From assembly GCF_004348425.1 (NCBI RefSeq), contig NZ_SMKK01000011.1, forward strand, positions 1 through 64,000: a stretch of DNA of 64,000 bases, given 5' to 3'. A program made the translations under genes and the position numbers. This DNA is from Actinomadura sp. 7K507. Lineage in GTDB: Bacteria > Actinomycetota > Actinomycetes > Streptosporangiales > Streptosporangiaceae. The notes below the pieces were generated by a model that saw only the letters and a program-made list of their open reading frames with translations, was not told the origin of the DNA and did not search any database. Below, in pieces: positions 16,430 to 24,767 of this stretch; position 1 is the first letter of the stretch; the number at the start of each line of letters is the position of its first letter.

Positions 16430-17523
16430 CCTTCCCCGAATTCGTCTCCGCGCGCTCCGGACCCACCCAGCGCGGCCGGGCTTTCGGCGCGCGCTGGAAG
16501 ACCGAGATCGCCGCCACGCACACCGGCTACATGGAGCTGTTCGCGACCCTCGGCGGCGGCGCCGCGCGGGTGCGCGCACTGAGCGAGGAGGCCCTCGCGC
16601 AGACGGCCGCGTGGGCGCCGTCGCTCGGCGCCGAGATCGGCGCCATCGCCGCCGGCGCGGGCCTGGAAACCTGGCGGGTCGCGTCCGTCAGCGCCCGCAC
16701 CGAGATCCTCGCCGCCCTGAACGCGCCGGTCCGGAGCGAGTGCAGCACGGCCGTGGTCCTCCCGGGCGGCGCACCGCCCCGCACCGTCCAGACCTGGGAC
16801 TGGCACGACGCGATGCGCGACGTCCCCGTCGTGTGGACCTACGAGCCGAGCCCCGGCCACCGCGTGCGGACCTTCACCGAGTTCGGCGCCCTCGCCAAGA
16901 TCGGCGTCAACGGCGCCGGGCTCGGCGTGCACTTCAACATCCTGGGGCACGCCTCCGACGGCGGCGCGACCGGCGTTCCGGTCCACGTGATCGCGCGCTG
17001 CATCCTGGACGAGGCGGAGACGCTGGAGGACGCCGAGCGCATCGCCCGCTCGGCCCGCACCTCCGCGTCCACCGCGATCACCGTGGTGACCTACGACGGC
17101 AGGCGCGGACGGGCCGCCACCCTGGAGATCTGCCCGGACGGGGTCGGCGTGATCCCGGCGGACGCGGCCGGAACCCTCCTGCACACCAACCACTTCGAGG
17201 ATCCGGCGCTCGCGGCCGGCGAGGCGGGCGGCGACGAACTCCCCGGCTCCCTCGCCCGCCTCGGCCACCTGCGTTCCCGCACGCGCACGCTGTCGGCGCC
17301 GACCGCCCAGCAGCGGGCCGAGGCCCTGGTCGGTCACGCTCCCGGAGACGCCCCGGTCTGCGCGCACCCCACGACCGGCGACCCGTCCCGGGCCCGCTGG
17401 GAAACCCTCGCGACGATCAGCCTCGACGTGGCCGCGGGCGCCTTGGACGTCCACAGGGGCGGCCCGTGCCGCGCCACCCCGGCCTCCTGGCGGCGGTACC
17501 AGGGGTCTCCCGCGGGCATGTGA
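16426..17523 (+). CDS. C45-type autoproteolytic acyltransferase/hydrolase
   Basis: A 365-residue cytosolic protein resembling the acyl-CoA:6-aminopenicillanate acyltransferase (C45, Ntn-hydrolase) family. Landmarks are RGRAFGARWKTEI near residue 20 and RSECSTAVVLPGG (about 104-116), whose Cys would become the N-terminal nucleophile after self-cleavage. TWDWHDAMRD and VNGAGLGVHFNIL follow. Substrates of such homologues are mostly unknown; amide hydrolysis or acyl transfer on a peptide or beta-lactam-like compound is the family expectation. The GTG at 16426 overlaps the upstream stop (GTGA) and follows GAGGAGAGAG, so it is the last gene of the iron-box operon. It is convergent with the next gene with 9 bases between. 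Confidence 0.78.
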   Translation: MTFPEFVSARSGPTQRGRAFGARWKTEIAATHTGYMELFATLGGGAARVRALSEEALAQTAAWAPSLGAEIGAIAAGAGLETWRVASVSARTEILAALNAPVRSECSTAVVLPGGAPPRTVQTWDWHDAMRDVPVVWTYEPSPGHRVRTFTEFGALAKIGVNGAGLGVHFNILGHASDGGATGVPVHVIARCILDEAETLEDAERIARSARTSASTAITVVTYDGRRGRAATLEICPDGVGVIPADAAGTLLHTNHFEDPALAAGEAGGDELPGSLARLGHLRSRTRTLSAPTAQQRAEALVGHAPGDAPVCAHPTTGDPSRARWETLATISLDVAAGALDVHRGGPCRATPASWRRYQGSPAGM

Positions 17524-17532
17524 CCTACCGCC

Positions 17533-18372
17533 TCACCCGGCAGGCGCCGCGGCCGGGTGGGAGAAGGCGAAGCCGGCCGCGCGCAGCTTCGCGGAGGTGA
17601 CGGGGACGGACGGGGTCCTGATCTCGCCGCGGTAGGTGAGGCCGGGCAGGCCCGCGGCCGCGCAGATCTCCGCGAAGGCCGCCGCGTTCGTCGGCGGCAC
17701 GGTCTCGTCCGGGACGGCGTTGTACACGCCGGTCAGGCCCTGGGTCACGACGAAGTCGATCGCGGCGGCGGCGTCGCGGTAGTCGACGCGGTACAGCAGG
17801 GCGTCCGCGGAGAAGGGGACGCTGCCGCCGAGGACGTCGTGCGCGAACTTCACCCGGGTCGGGTAGTCGATGTCGTCCGGGTGGCCGTAGACGTCGGGGA
17901 TCCGCACGACGGCGCCGCGCGGCGAGGCCAGCACGGCCTGCTCGGCGGCGACGAAGTTGCGCGGGGAGGCGTCGCTGTCGGTGGTCGTCGGGGTCTCCTC
18001 GTCGATGAGGGCGCCCTCGCCTGCCCCGTAGACCGAGGACGAACTGGTGAACACCACCCGCGGATGCGCGGTGACGGCCGTCCGGGCGCTCGCGGTGAGC
18101 GTGTCGGCGTACTCGGCGACGCGCTGCGCCGCGTCGAACGACCGCTGGAGCCGCGGGCTGACCGTCAGGACGATCGCGTCGGCGCCCTCGGCGGCGCGTG
18201 TGACGGCGTCGAGGTCGGCCCCGCGCAGGACGGCCGCGTCCGTGCAGATCTCGCGGAGCTTCTCGACCCGTCCGGGCGAGGTGGTGGTGCCGGTGACCTG
18301 GTGACCGGCGGACGTCCAGCGCCGCGCCAGCTCCGTGCCGATATGGCCACAGCCGATGATCAGATACCGCAC
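17533..18372 (-). CDS. NAD(P)-binding epimerase/reductase (extended-SDR, YeeZ-like)
   Basis: A 279-residue Rossmann protein beginning RYLIIGCGHIGTELARRW (glycine-rich nucleotide loop) and continuing with TGTTTSPGRVEKLREI. It then has VVFTSSSSVYGAGEGALIDE and VVRIPDVYGHPDDIDYPTR. The SSVYG motif and strand order fit the NAD-dependent epimerase/dehydratase family, but the YxxxK catalytic pair is not clear, so an atypical extended SDR like YeeZ is likely. The GTG at 18372 is chosen because GGAGG lies 6 bases upstream. A longer frame extends to 18495 but would overlap the operator of the divergent regulator. Substrate unknown. Confidence 0.72.
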   Translation of the reverse strand: MRYLIIGCGHIGTELARRWTSAGHQVTGTTTSPGRVEKLREICTDAAVLRGADLDAVTRAAEGADAIVLTVSPRLQRSFDAAQRVAEYADTLTASARTAVTAHPRVVFTSSSSVYGAGEGALIDEETPTTTDSDASPRNFVAAEQAVLASPRGAVVRIPDVYGHPDDIDYPTRVKFAHDVLGGSVPFSADALLYRVDYRDAAAAIDFVVTQGLTGVYNAVPDETVPPTNAAAFAEICAAAGLPGLTYRGEIRTPSVPVTSAKLRAAGFAFSHPAAAPAG

Positions 18373-18478
18373 GGGCAACCTCCAGAGGGAAACAGCGTTT
18401 CCATTCTGCCATGAACGGCGGGAGGCCGGGTGGCTCGGCCGATCCGCCGTGCGGCCGATACCGGAACCTGGTTGCGGA

Positions 18479-18496
18479 GTTGCTAGAATTGGCAAC
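18479..18496. promoter_or_regulatory. Operator/promoter of the arsR-type gene
   Basis: GTTGCTAGAATTGGCAAC is an interrupted palindrome (GTTGC..GCAAC). It contains an extended -10 element, TGC then TAGAAT at 18484-18489, without a clear -35. A near copy overlies the promoter of the downstream complex at 19032. Autorepression by the adjacent ArsR-family protein is the simplest reading. Confidence 0.72.
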
Positions 18497-18602
18497 TGCT
18501 GACCCGGTGAACCAATGATCCGTCCCGCAGGGCGCCGCCGTGTGGTCCTCGTGTGACCACGGGCCGGTCGCCGCGGGAGAACCCTGTGAGGGGCCGCCTG
18601 CC

Positions 18603-18977
18603 ATGAGCACGCCGCTTTACCAGCTCAAGGCCGAGTTCTTCAAGACTCTGGGGCATCCGGCCCGCATCCGGGTGCTGGAGCTGCTGAGCGAGCGCGACCA
18701 CGCGGTCGCCGAGATGCTGCCGGAGGTCGGGATCGAGGCGGCGCACCTGTCCCAGCAACTCGCCGTGCTCCGCCGGGCCGGGCTCGTCGTCTCCCGCAAG
18801 GAGGGGACGACGGTCATCTACTCACTGACCAGCCCGCAGGTCGCCGACCTGCTCGTCGTCGCGCGGTCGATCCTCACCGGGGTGCTGGCAGGGCAGGCCG
18901 AACTGCTGGACGACCTGCGCGCCGACCGTGGGACGACCGACCGTGCGACGACCGGCCGGGGGCGCCCGTCCGGGTAG
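18603..18977 (+). CDS. ArsR-family transcriptional regulator (Rv0081-like)
   Basis: A 124-residue winged-helix repressor: FFKTLGHPARIRVLELLSE is the ArsR dimer/helix region, HLSQQLAVLRRAGLVVSRKE the recognition helix, and TTVIYSL the wing. It contains no cysteine, and the alpha-3 and alpha-5 metal sites of ArsR/SmtB are not apparent, so it may sense something other than a thiophilic metal. It lies 87 bases upstream of the hydrogenase-like complex, in the same place as Rv0081 before Rv0082-Rv0087 in M. tuberculosis. Start taken at the ATG that begins the family homology; GAGGGG lies 8 bases before it. Confidence 0.85.
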   Translation: MSTPLYQLKAEFFKTLGHPARIRVLELLSERDHAVAEMLPEVGIEAAHLSQQLAVLRRAGLVVSRKEGTTVIYSLTSPQVADLLVVARSILTGVLAGQAELLDDLRADRGTTDRATTGRGRPSG

Positions 18978-19031
18978 CCGTCCGGCATCGGCCGCCGCCC
19001 CGGTGCTGCCCTGTCCGTCGCACGCTTATTG

Positions 19032-19049
19032 ATTGCTAATATTGGCAAT
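19032..19049. promoter_or_regulatory. Operator/promoter of the hydrogenase-like complex
   Basis: ATTGCTAATATTGGCAAT is an interrupted palindrome matching the site at 18479 in 15 of 18 bases. It includes an extended -10 element, TGC then TAATAT at 19037-19042. The first gene starts 16 bases later, after AGGAGG. Binding of the ArsR-type regulator here would block transcription of the whole operon. Confidence 0.78.
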
Positions 19050-19064
19050 TGCGCAGGAGGTCAG

Positions 19065-19601
19065 ATGTCCGCCGCGCGGGTCAGCAGCTCAGCCGTCGCA
19101 ACGTCGGGGAACCGGGTGAAGGATCTACTCCGCAAGATCGTGAGGACCGGGCGGGTCGCCGAGGAGCCGCCCGCGCGTCCCGAGGGCGCCGCGCCCGAGC
19201 GCGCCGCCGGGCTGCGGGGGTCGGTCCAGATCCGCCACGTGGACGCCGGGTCGTGCAACGGCTGCGAGGTCGAGATCGCCTCGGCGTTCGGACCCGTCCA
19301 CGACGCCGAGCGGTACGGGGCGCGGCTGGTGGCATCGCCCCGGCACGCCGACGCGCTGCTGGTGACCGGGCCGGTGACGCGCAACATGCAGATGGCGCTC
19401 CGGCGCACCCACGAGGCGGTGCCGGAGCCGAAGGTCGTCGTGGCGCTGGGCGACTGCGCCCGCGGGTGCGGGGTGTTCGCCGGCGCGTACGGCGTGGTGG
19501 GTGCGGTCGGCGACGTGGTCCCGGTCGACGCCGAGGTGCCGGGCTGCCCGCCGGAGCCGGAGGCGATCGTCGCCGCGCTGCGGGGGCTCACCGGCCGATG
19601 A
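19065..19601 (+). CDS. Hydrogenase/NuoB-like small subunit of an Ehr-type complex
   Basis: A 178-residue member of the NuoB/HyfI/HycG 20-kDa family. Cysteines expected to hold the proximal [4Fe-4S] cluster are present: CNGC (64, 67), GDCARGC (131, with 135) and GCPP (161). An electron path close to the large subunit is therefore retained. The N-terminal 50 residues are an unconserved basic extension. The ATG at 19065 is fixed by AGGAGG 5 bases upstream; the next gene overlaps the stop by ATGA. It corresponds in position to Rv0082. No separate ferredoxin-like subunit (HyfA/NuoI) is encoded beside it, so the electron donor is unclear. Confidence 0.87.
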   Translation: MSAARVSSSAVATSGNRVKDLLRKIVRTGRVAEEPPARPEGAAPERAAGLRGSVQIRHVDAGSCNGCEVEIASAFGPVHDAERYGARLVASPRHADALLVTGPVTRNMQMALRRTHEAVPEPKVVVALGDCARGCGVFAGAYGVVGAVGDVVPVDAEVPGCPPEPEAIVAALRGLTGR

Positions 19602-21664
19602 CGACTCTGACCGGTGCCGCGTTCTGCGCGGCCCTGGGTCTCGGGGTTCTCGCCGCCGCCGGATCCATGCTGCCGCGCCGTGCCCGCCCGGCCGTCACCG
19701 GGGGAGGGACGGCCGCCGCCGGGGCCGCCGCGGTCGTCGCGGGCCTCGCGGCGATGGCGGGCCACACCTGGGCGGCCTGGCTGCCGGACCTGATGCCCCT
19801 GGCCGGGGTCCGCCTGACGATCGACCCGCTGGGCGGCCTGTTCATCGCCGTCACCGGAGCCGTGGCCGTGTGCGCCGCCGTGTACGCGATCGGCTACACC
19901 CGCCCCGGCCGCGACGGGACGGACGGCGCGGCGAGCGGCGGGCACGGGCTGGACGGCCGGGCGGTGCAGGCCATGCTCCCGCTGTTCGTGGTGGCGATGC
20001 TGCTCGTGCCCGCGGCGGCGAGCGTGAGCACGTTCCTGCTGGCGTGGGAGCTCATGGCGGTCACGTCGCTGCTGCTGGTGGTGGCCGAGCACCGGCGACG
20101 GGCGCCCGCGGCCGAGGCCGGCCTGTGGTACGCGGTGATGACCCACCTGGGGCTGGTGGCGATCCTCGCGGGCCTCGCCGCGTTCGCCGCCGCGTCGCAC
20201 GGCGAGTCGTTCGACCGGCTGCGCGAGGCCGCGGACGGCCTGCCCCCGCCCGTGCGGAGCGTGGTGTTCGTGGCGACGCTGGCCGGATTCGCCTCGAAGG
20301 CGGGCATCGTGCCGCTGCACGTCTGGCTGCCCCGCGCCCATCCCGAGGCGCCCAGCCACGTGTCCGCGCTGATGAGCGCGGCGATGGTGAACATGGGCGT
20401 GTACGGGATCGTCCGGGTGGGGCTGGACCTGCTCGGCGGCGGACCCCTGTGGTGGTGGCTGCTGGTGCTGGCCGCCGGTGCGGTGTCGGCCCTGTACGGG
20501 ATTCTCCAGGCGGTCGTCGCCACCGACATGAAACGGCTCCTGGCCTATTCGACCTGCGAGAACATGGGCCTGGTACTGATCGGCGTGGGTGCGGCGGGCA
20601 TGCTGTCGGTGTCGGGCGCCCGCACCACGGCGGCGCTCGCGCTCACCGCGGCGCTCCTGCACGTGGTCAACCACGCGGGCTTCAAGACGCTGCTGTTCCT
20701 CGCGGCGGGCTCGGTGCTGCGCGCCACCGGCACCCGGGACCTGGACGCGCTGGGCGGGCTGCGCTCGCCGATGCCGGCCACGACCGCGCTGTTCGGGATC
20801 GGGGCCCTGATGGCCTCGGCGCTGCCGCCGGGCAGCGCCTTCGTCAGCGAATGGCTGCTCCTGCAGAGCCTCGTCCACGCGCTGCCCGAGGGCGGGACGG
20901 CCGCCGCCGTCACCATGCCGGTCGCGGTGGCGGTGGTGGCGCTGTCGGCGGGACTGGCGATCGCCGTGTTCGTGAAGGCGTTCGGCGTCGGGTTCCTGGC
21001 GCGTCCGCGCGGCGCCGCCGCCGAGCGTGCCCGCGAGAGCCCACCGGCGATGATCGCCGGAATGGTCCTGGCCGCGCTCGGCTGCCTCGCTGCCGCGCTC
21101 GCGCCGGGGCCGGTGGCCGGTGGCCTCTCCCGCGCCGCCGGCGTCGCGGCGGCGGTGGCCGGACCGGCCGCCGACCCCGTGACGGGTCCCGTCGTACTCC
21201 GGCCGGCCGGGATGCCGAGCACCATGTCCCCGCTTCTGATCACCGTCGCGCTGCTGGTGGCGGTCGTTGTGCTGATCGGGGTGTTGCGGGCGGTCACCGC
21301 CGGCCGGGCCCGTCGCCGTGCCCGGCTGTGGGACTGCGGGGCCGGGCCGGCGTCCGCGCGGATGGAGTACACCGCGACCTCGTTCGCCGAACCGCTGGTG
21401 CGGGTGTTCGACGACGTGCTCGCCCCCGAGACCGACCTGGACGTCACGCCGGTCGAGGAATCGGCGTACCTGGTCGACGGAGTCCGGTACCGGACGCGGG
21501 TCGGCGACCGGGTCGAGCACCGGCTGTACCGGCCCGTGCTGCTGGCGGTCGCCTGGATCGGCCGGACGGCGCGTCCCCTGGCCAACGGCAGCGTCCACCG
21601 CTACGTCGGGTACGGCTTCTACGCGTTCGTCGGCATGCTGGTCCTGCTGGCGGTGACGCGATGA
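19598..21664 (+). CDS. HyfB/HycC-like antiporter-type membrane subunit
   Basis: A 688-residue protein with about 15 membrane helices, related to NuoL/MrpA-type proton-translocating subunits. It has STFLLAWELMAVTSLLLVV (key Glu), ASKAGIVPLHVWLPRAHPEAP (Lys in a broken helix), VVATDMKRLLAYSTCENMGL (Lys) and HVVNHAGFKTLLFLAAGS. The C-terminal soluble part includes LWDCGAG and a long hydrophilic segment before the last helix, as in HyfB. It would couple electron transfer in the peripheral arm to ion movement. It overlaps both neighbours by ATGA and corresponds to Rv0083. Confidence 0.9.
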   Translation: MTTLTGAAFCAALGLGVLAAAGSMLPRRARPAVTGGGTAAAGAAAVVAGLAAMAGHTWAAWLPDLMPLAGVRLTIDPLGGLFIAVTGAVAVCAAVYAIGYTRPGRDGTDGAASGGHGLDGRAVQAMLPLFVVAMLLVPAAASVSTFLLAWELMAVTSLLLVVAEHRRRAPAAEAGLWYAVMTHLGLVAILAGLAAFAAASHGESFDRLREAADGLPPPVRSVVFVATLAGFASKAGIVPLHVWLPRAHPEAPSHVSALMSAAMVNMGVYGIVRVGLDLLGGGPLWWWLLVLAAGAVSALYGILQAVVATDMKRLLAYSTCENMGLVLIGVGAAGMLSVSGARTTAALALTAALLHVVNHAGFKTLLFLAAGSVLRATGTRDLDALGGLRSPMPATTALFGIGALMASALPPGSAFVSEWLLLQSLVHALPEGGTAAAVTMPVAVAVVALSAGLAIAVFVKAFGVGFLARPRGAAAERARESPPAMIAGMVLAALGCLAAALAPGPVAGGLSRAAGVAAAVAGPAADPVTGPVVLRPAGMPSTMSPLLITVALLVAVVVLIGVLRAVTAGRARRRARLWDCGAGPASARMEYTATSFAEPLVRVFDDVLAPETDLDVTPVEESAYLVDGVRYRTRVGDRVEHRLYRPVLLAVAWIGRTARPLANGSVHRYVGYGFYAFVGMLVLLAVTR

Positions 21665-22611
21665 GCGCGGCCGGAGCCGCCGGCGCGGTCATCCAGGTGG
21701 CGCTGGTGGCGCTCGGGGCGCCGCTGCTGGTCGGGGTGATGCGGCAGGTCCGGGCCCGCCTTGAGGGACGGGCCGGCGCGGGCATCGGCCAGCCCTTGCG
21801 CGACCTGCGCAAGCTGCTGCGCAAGGAGCCGGTCGCCCCGCACGGGACCGGCGTGCTGTTCCGCGTGGCTCCGCTGGTTCTGGCCGGCACGGCGCTGGTC
21901 GCCGCCGCGGTGGTCCCGATCGTGACGACGGCCTCGCCGCTGGACGGGATCGCCGACCTGTTCGCGGTGGCCGCGCTGCTGGCGCTCGGCACCGTGTTCC
22001 TCGCACTCGCGGGCCTGGACACCGCCACCGCGTTCGGCGGCATGGGCGCCAGCCGCGAGATGGTGGTGCTGGCGCTGGTGGAGCCCACGATCCTGCTGTC
22101 GGTGTTCGCGCTGTCGGCGCGGGTCGGCTCCACCAACCTCGGCGAGATCGTCACCGCCACCCTGCACGAGCCGCAGCTGGTCGCCTCCCCGGTGAGCCTG
22201 CTCGCGGCGGTGGCGCTGGGCGTGGTCGTCATCGCCGAGACCGGCCGCATCCCGGTGGACAACCCGTCCACCCACCTCGAACTGACGATGATCCACGAGG
22301 CGATGGTGCTGGAGTACGCCGGGCCGGACCTGGCGCTGATCGAGTGGGCGTCGGCTATGCGGCTGACGGTGCTCCTCGGCCTGTTCGCCAACCTCTTCGC
22401 GCCCTGGGGCATCGCCGGGACGTCGCCGCTGATGCTCCCGGTCGCGGTGGCGGCGTTCGGCGTCAAGGTCGTCGTCCTGGGCGGCGCGCTCGCCGCCGGC
22501 GAGGTGTTCATGGCGAAACTGCGGATGTTCCGCGTACCCGAGCTGCTGGCCGGGTCGTTCCTGATGGCGCTGCTGGCCGTGGCCGCGTCCTTCTTCCTGG
22601 CCGCCTCATGA
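21661..22611 (+). CDS. hycD: NuoH/HycD-like membrane subunit
   Basis: A 316-residue protein with about eight membrane helices. It matches NuoH/HyfC/HycD, which anchors the peripheral arm: GIGQPLRDLRKLLRKE in the first cytoplasmic loop, FGGMGASREMVVLALVEPT, and GRIPVDNPSTHLELTMIHE, the most conserved segment of the family with its acidic residues. KLRMFRVPELL lies near the C-terminus. The ATGA overlaps at both ends show tight translational coupling. Confidence 0.92.
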   Translation: MSAAGAAGAVIQVALVALGAPLLVGVMRQVRARLEGRAGAGIGQPLRDLRKLLRKEPVAPHGTGVLFRVAPLVLAGTALVAAAVVPIVTTASPLDGIADLFAVAALLALGTVFLALAGLDTATAFGGMGASREMVVLALVEPTILLSVFALSARVGSTNLGEIVTATLHEPQLVASPVSLLAAVALGVVVIAETGRIPVDNPSTHLELTMIHEAMVLEYAGPDLALIEWASAMRLTVLLGLFANLFAPWGIAGTSPLMLPVAVAAFGVKVVVLGGALAAGEVFMAKLRMFRVPELLAGSFLMALLAVAASFFLAAS

Positions 22612-23267
22612 GCGAGACCCTCTACGTGCAGCTTCTCAACCTGGCCTGCAGCGCGCTGCTGCTGTCGGGCATCCTCGCGCTGTGGCGGCGTGACCTGGCG
22701 GCCATCGTCCGGCTGTTCGCCGTCCAGGGCGCGGCCCTGGCCGCCCTGGTCGCCGTCCTCGGCCTGCACGAGAGCCACGTGGAGACGATCGTGCTGGCCG
22801 CGGGGATCGCCGTCCTGCGCGCCGCGGTCCTGCCGCTGCTGTTGCGCCGCGCGATGCGGGCCGGGGGCGCGTTCCGGGAGACCGAGCCGCTGGTGAACGT
22901 GGCGTCCTCGCTGGTCGCCGCGGCGCTGCTGGCGCTGCTGTCGTTCGCCGTGACGCGCCCGGTTGTCGCGCTGTCGCCGTCCCCGGCCACCCGCGCCGTC
23001 CCGGTGGCGCTCACGGTGGTGCTGCTCGGCTTCTTCGTGCTCGTCACCCGGCGCCGCGCGCTGTCCCAGGTGGCGGGGTTCCTGATGATGGACAACGGCA
23101 TCACCGCCGTCGCGTTCCTCACCACCTCGGGCGTGCCGCTCATCGTGGAGCTCGGAGTGTCCCTGGACGTGCTGCTGGCGGTCCTGGTGCTGCAGGTCCT
23201 CACCTCCCGCATCCGCGCCGCGTTCGGTGACGGCGACCTGGACGACCTGCGGGAGCTGCGCGACTGA
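22608..23267 (+). CDS. hycP: HyfE/HycP-like membrane subunit
   Basis: A 219-residue protein of seven hydrophobic segments, similar to hydrogenase-4 subunit HyfE, which carries a NuoK-like region. It has LNLACSALLLSGILALWRR at the start and FRETEPLVNVASSL in the middle. FLMMDNGITAVAFL and VELGVSLDVLLAVLVLQVL follow near the end; the DNG and conserved Glu/Asp are family features in the ion path. It corresponds to Rv0085 in position. Confidence 0.85.
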   Translation: MSETLYVQLLNLACSALLLSGILALWRRDLAAIVRLFAVQGAALAALVAVLGLHESHVETIVLAAGIAVLRAAVLPLLLRRAMRAGGAFRETEPLVNVASSLVAAALLALLSFAVTRPVVALSPSPATRAVPVALTVVLLGFFVLVTRRRALSQVAGFLMMDNGITAVAFLTTSGVPLIVELGVSLDVLLAVLVLQVLTSRIRAAFGDGDLDDLRELRD

Positions 23268-24754
23268 TGACGACGATCCTGTTGGTCGCCCCGGTCGGAG
23301 TGCCCGCGCTGGCCGCCCTCGGCTACGCCGTGTTCGGCTGGCGGCGCGGCACGGCGTGGCTGGCCTCGATCGCGGCGGGCGGTGTGCTGGCCGCGGCGGT
23401 GCGGCTCGCGGTGCTGGCCGCCGACCGGCCGCGCACGGGACTCGGCGGGCTGCTGCGCGCCGACGCCCTCGCCGCGTTCATGCTGATCGTGATCGGCGCC
23501 GTGGCCCTGCTGGCGATGCTCGCGAGCCCCTCCCACCTGGCCGCCGAGCGGGAGGCGGGCCACGCCGCCCCCACCGACGCGCGCCGTTACGGTGTGCTGA
23601 CGCAATTGTTCGTGGCCGCGATGGCACTGGCCGTGCTGGCCTCCAGCCTCGGGGTGCTGTGGGTCGCGGTGGAGGCGACCACGATCGTCACGGCGTTCCT
23701 CGTCGGCCACCGCCGTACCCGTAACGCCACCGAGGCGGCCTGGAAGTACGTGGTGATCTGCTCGGCCGGGATCGCGCTGGCCCTGCTCGGGATCTTCCTG
23801 CTGCATTTCGCTGCCCGGCACGCGCACGTCCCGTCGTCCGGCGCCCTGGACTGGGTCAGGCTGGCCGAGCACGCCGGCTCCCTGGATCCCGGCGTGACCC
23901 GGATCGCCGTGGCGCTGCTGATCCTCGGATTCGGGGCGAAGGCCGGGCTCGCCCCTTTGCACGCCTGGCTGCCGGACGCGCACAGCCAGGCGCCCGCCCC
24001 GGTCTCCGCGCTGATGTCGGGCGTGCTGCTGTCGGTGGCGCTGTACGCCGTCCTGCGCGTGAAGGTGATCTCCGACGCCGCGCTCGGCACCGGATTCGCC
24101 CGGACCCTGCTCCTGATCGTCGCCCTGGCCTCCCTGGCGGTGGCGGCGGCCCTGCTGCTGGGGCAACGCGACCTCAAGCGGATGCTCGCCTACTCCAGCA
24201 TCGAGCACATGGGCCTGCTCGCCCTCGGCACCGCGATCGGGACGCGCCTGGCCATGGGCGCGGTGCTGCTGCACATCCTCGGCCACGGGCTGGCCAAGTC
24301 GGTCGCCTTCCTCGCGGCCGGCCGCATCCACCAAGCCCTGGCCACCAGCCGTATCGACGCCGTGCGCGCGCTGGGCGGCCGGGCCCCGGTCCTCGCCGCC
24401 GCCCTGGGCGGCGGGCTGCTGGCCCTGCTGGGGCTCCCGCCGTTCGCCCTGTTCGCCGGCGAGATCGCCATGGTCCGCGCGGGGTTCGCCGCCGGGCTCG
24501 GATGGGCCGTGACGGTCGCCCTCGTCCTGACGCTCCTCATCGTGGCCGCCGTTTCCGCGCGGATGGCCGGGATGCTGCTGGGGTCCCGCCCGGACGGTCC
24601 CGGAGCGGCCGCGATCCCCGCCGGCCTGCGGCCGCCGTTCGCACTCGCCGTGGCACTGGGCGCCGGGCTCGCCGCCTGCGCCGTCATCGGCGTCACCGCA
24701 TGGCCGCTGCGGCCGCTGCTGGATGCCGCCGCCGAGATCATCACGGCCTTTTGA
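23267..24754 (+). CDS. hycQ: HyfF/HycQ-like antiporter-type membrane subunit
   Basis: A 495-residue protein with about 14 membrane helices of the NuoL/M/N superfamily. LGVLWVAVEATTIVTAFLVG carries the helix-5 Glu typical of HyfF. LGFGAKAGLAPLHAWLPDAH and RDLKRMLAYSSIEHMGLLALG carry the Lys residues of the proton channel, and HILGHGLAKSVAFLAAGRIH is also present. It is the second ion-pumping-type module beside HyfB. The start ATG shares one base with the preceding stop (TGATG). Confidence 0.9.
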   Translation: MTTILLVAPVGVPALAALGYAVFGWRRGTAWLASIAAGGVLAAAVRLAVLAADRPRTGLGGLLRADALAAFMLIVIGAVALLAMLASPSHLAAEREAGHAAPTDARRYGVLTQLFVAAMALAVLASSLGVLWVAVEATTIVTAFLVGHRRTRNATEAAWKYVVICSAGIALALLGIFLLHFAARHAHVPSSGALDWVRLAEHAGSLDPGVTRIAVALLILGFGAKAGLAPLHAWLPDAHSQAPAPVSALMSGVLLSVALYAVLRVKVISDAALGTGFARTLLLIVALASLAVAAALLLGQRDLKRMLAYSSIEHMGLLALGTAIGTRLAMGAVLLHILGHGLAKSVAFLAAGRIHQALATSRIDAVRALGGRAPVLAAALGGGLLALLGLPPFALFAGEIAMVRAGFAAGLGWAVTVALVLTLLIVAAVSARMAGMLLGSRPDGPGAAAIPAGLRPPFALAVALGAGLAACAVIGVTAWPLRPLLDAAAEIITAF

Positions 24755-24767
24755 AGGAAATGACCCG

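Noticed and set aside
19049-19597. N-terminal extension of the HyfB frame back to 19049
   Set aside because: It overlaps the small-subunit gene in another frame and is Arg-rich. The ATG at 19598 overlapping the stop is the natural start.
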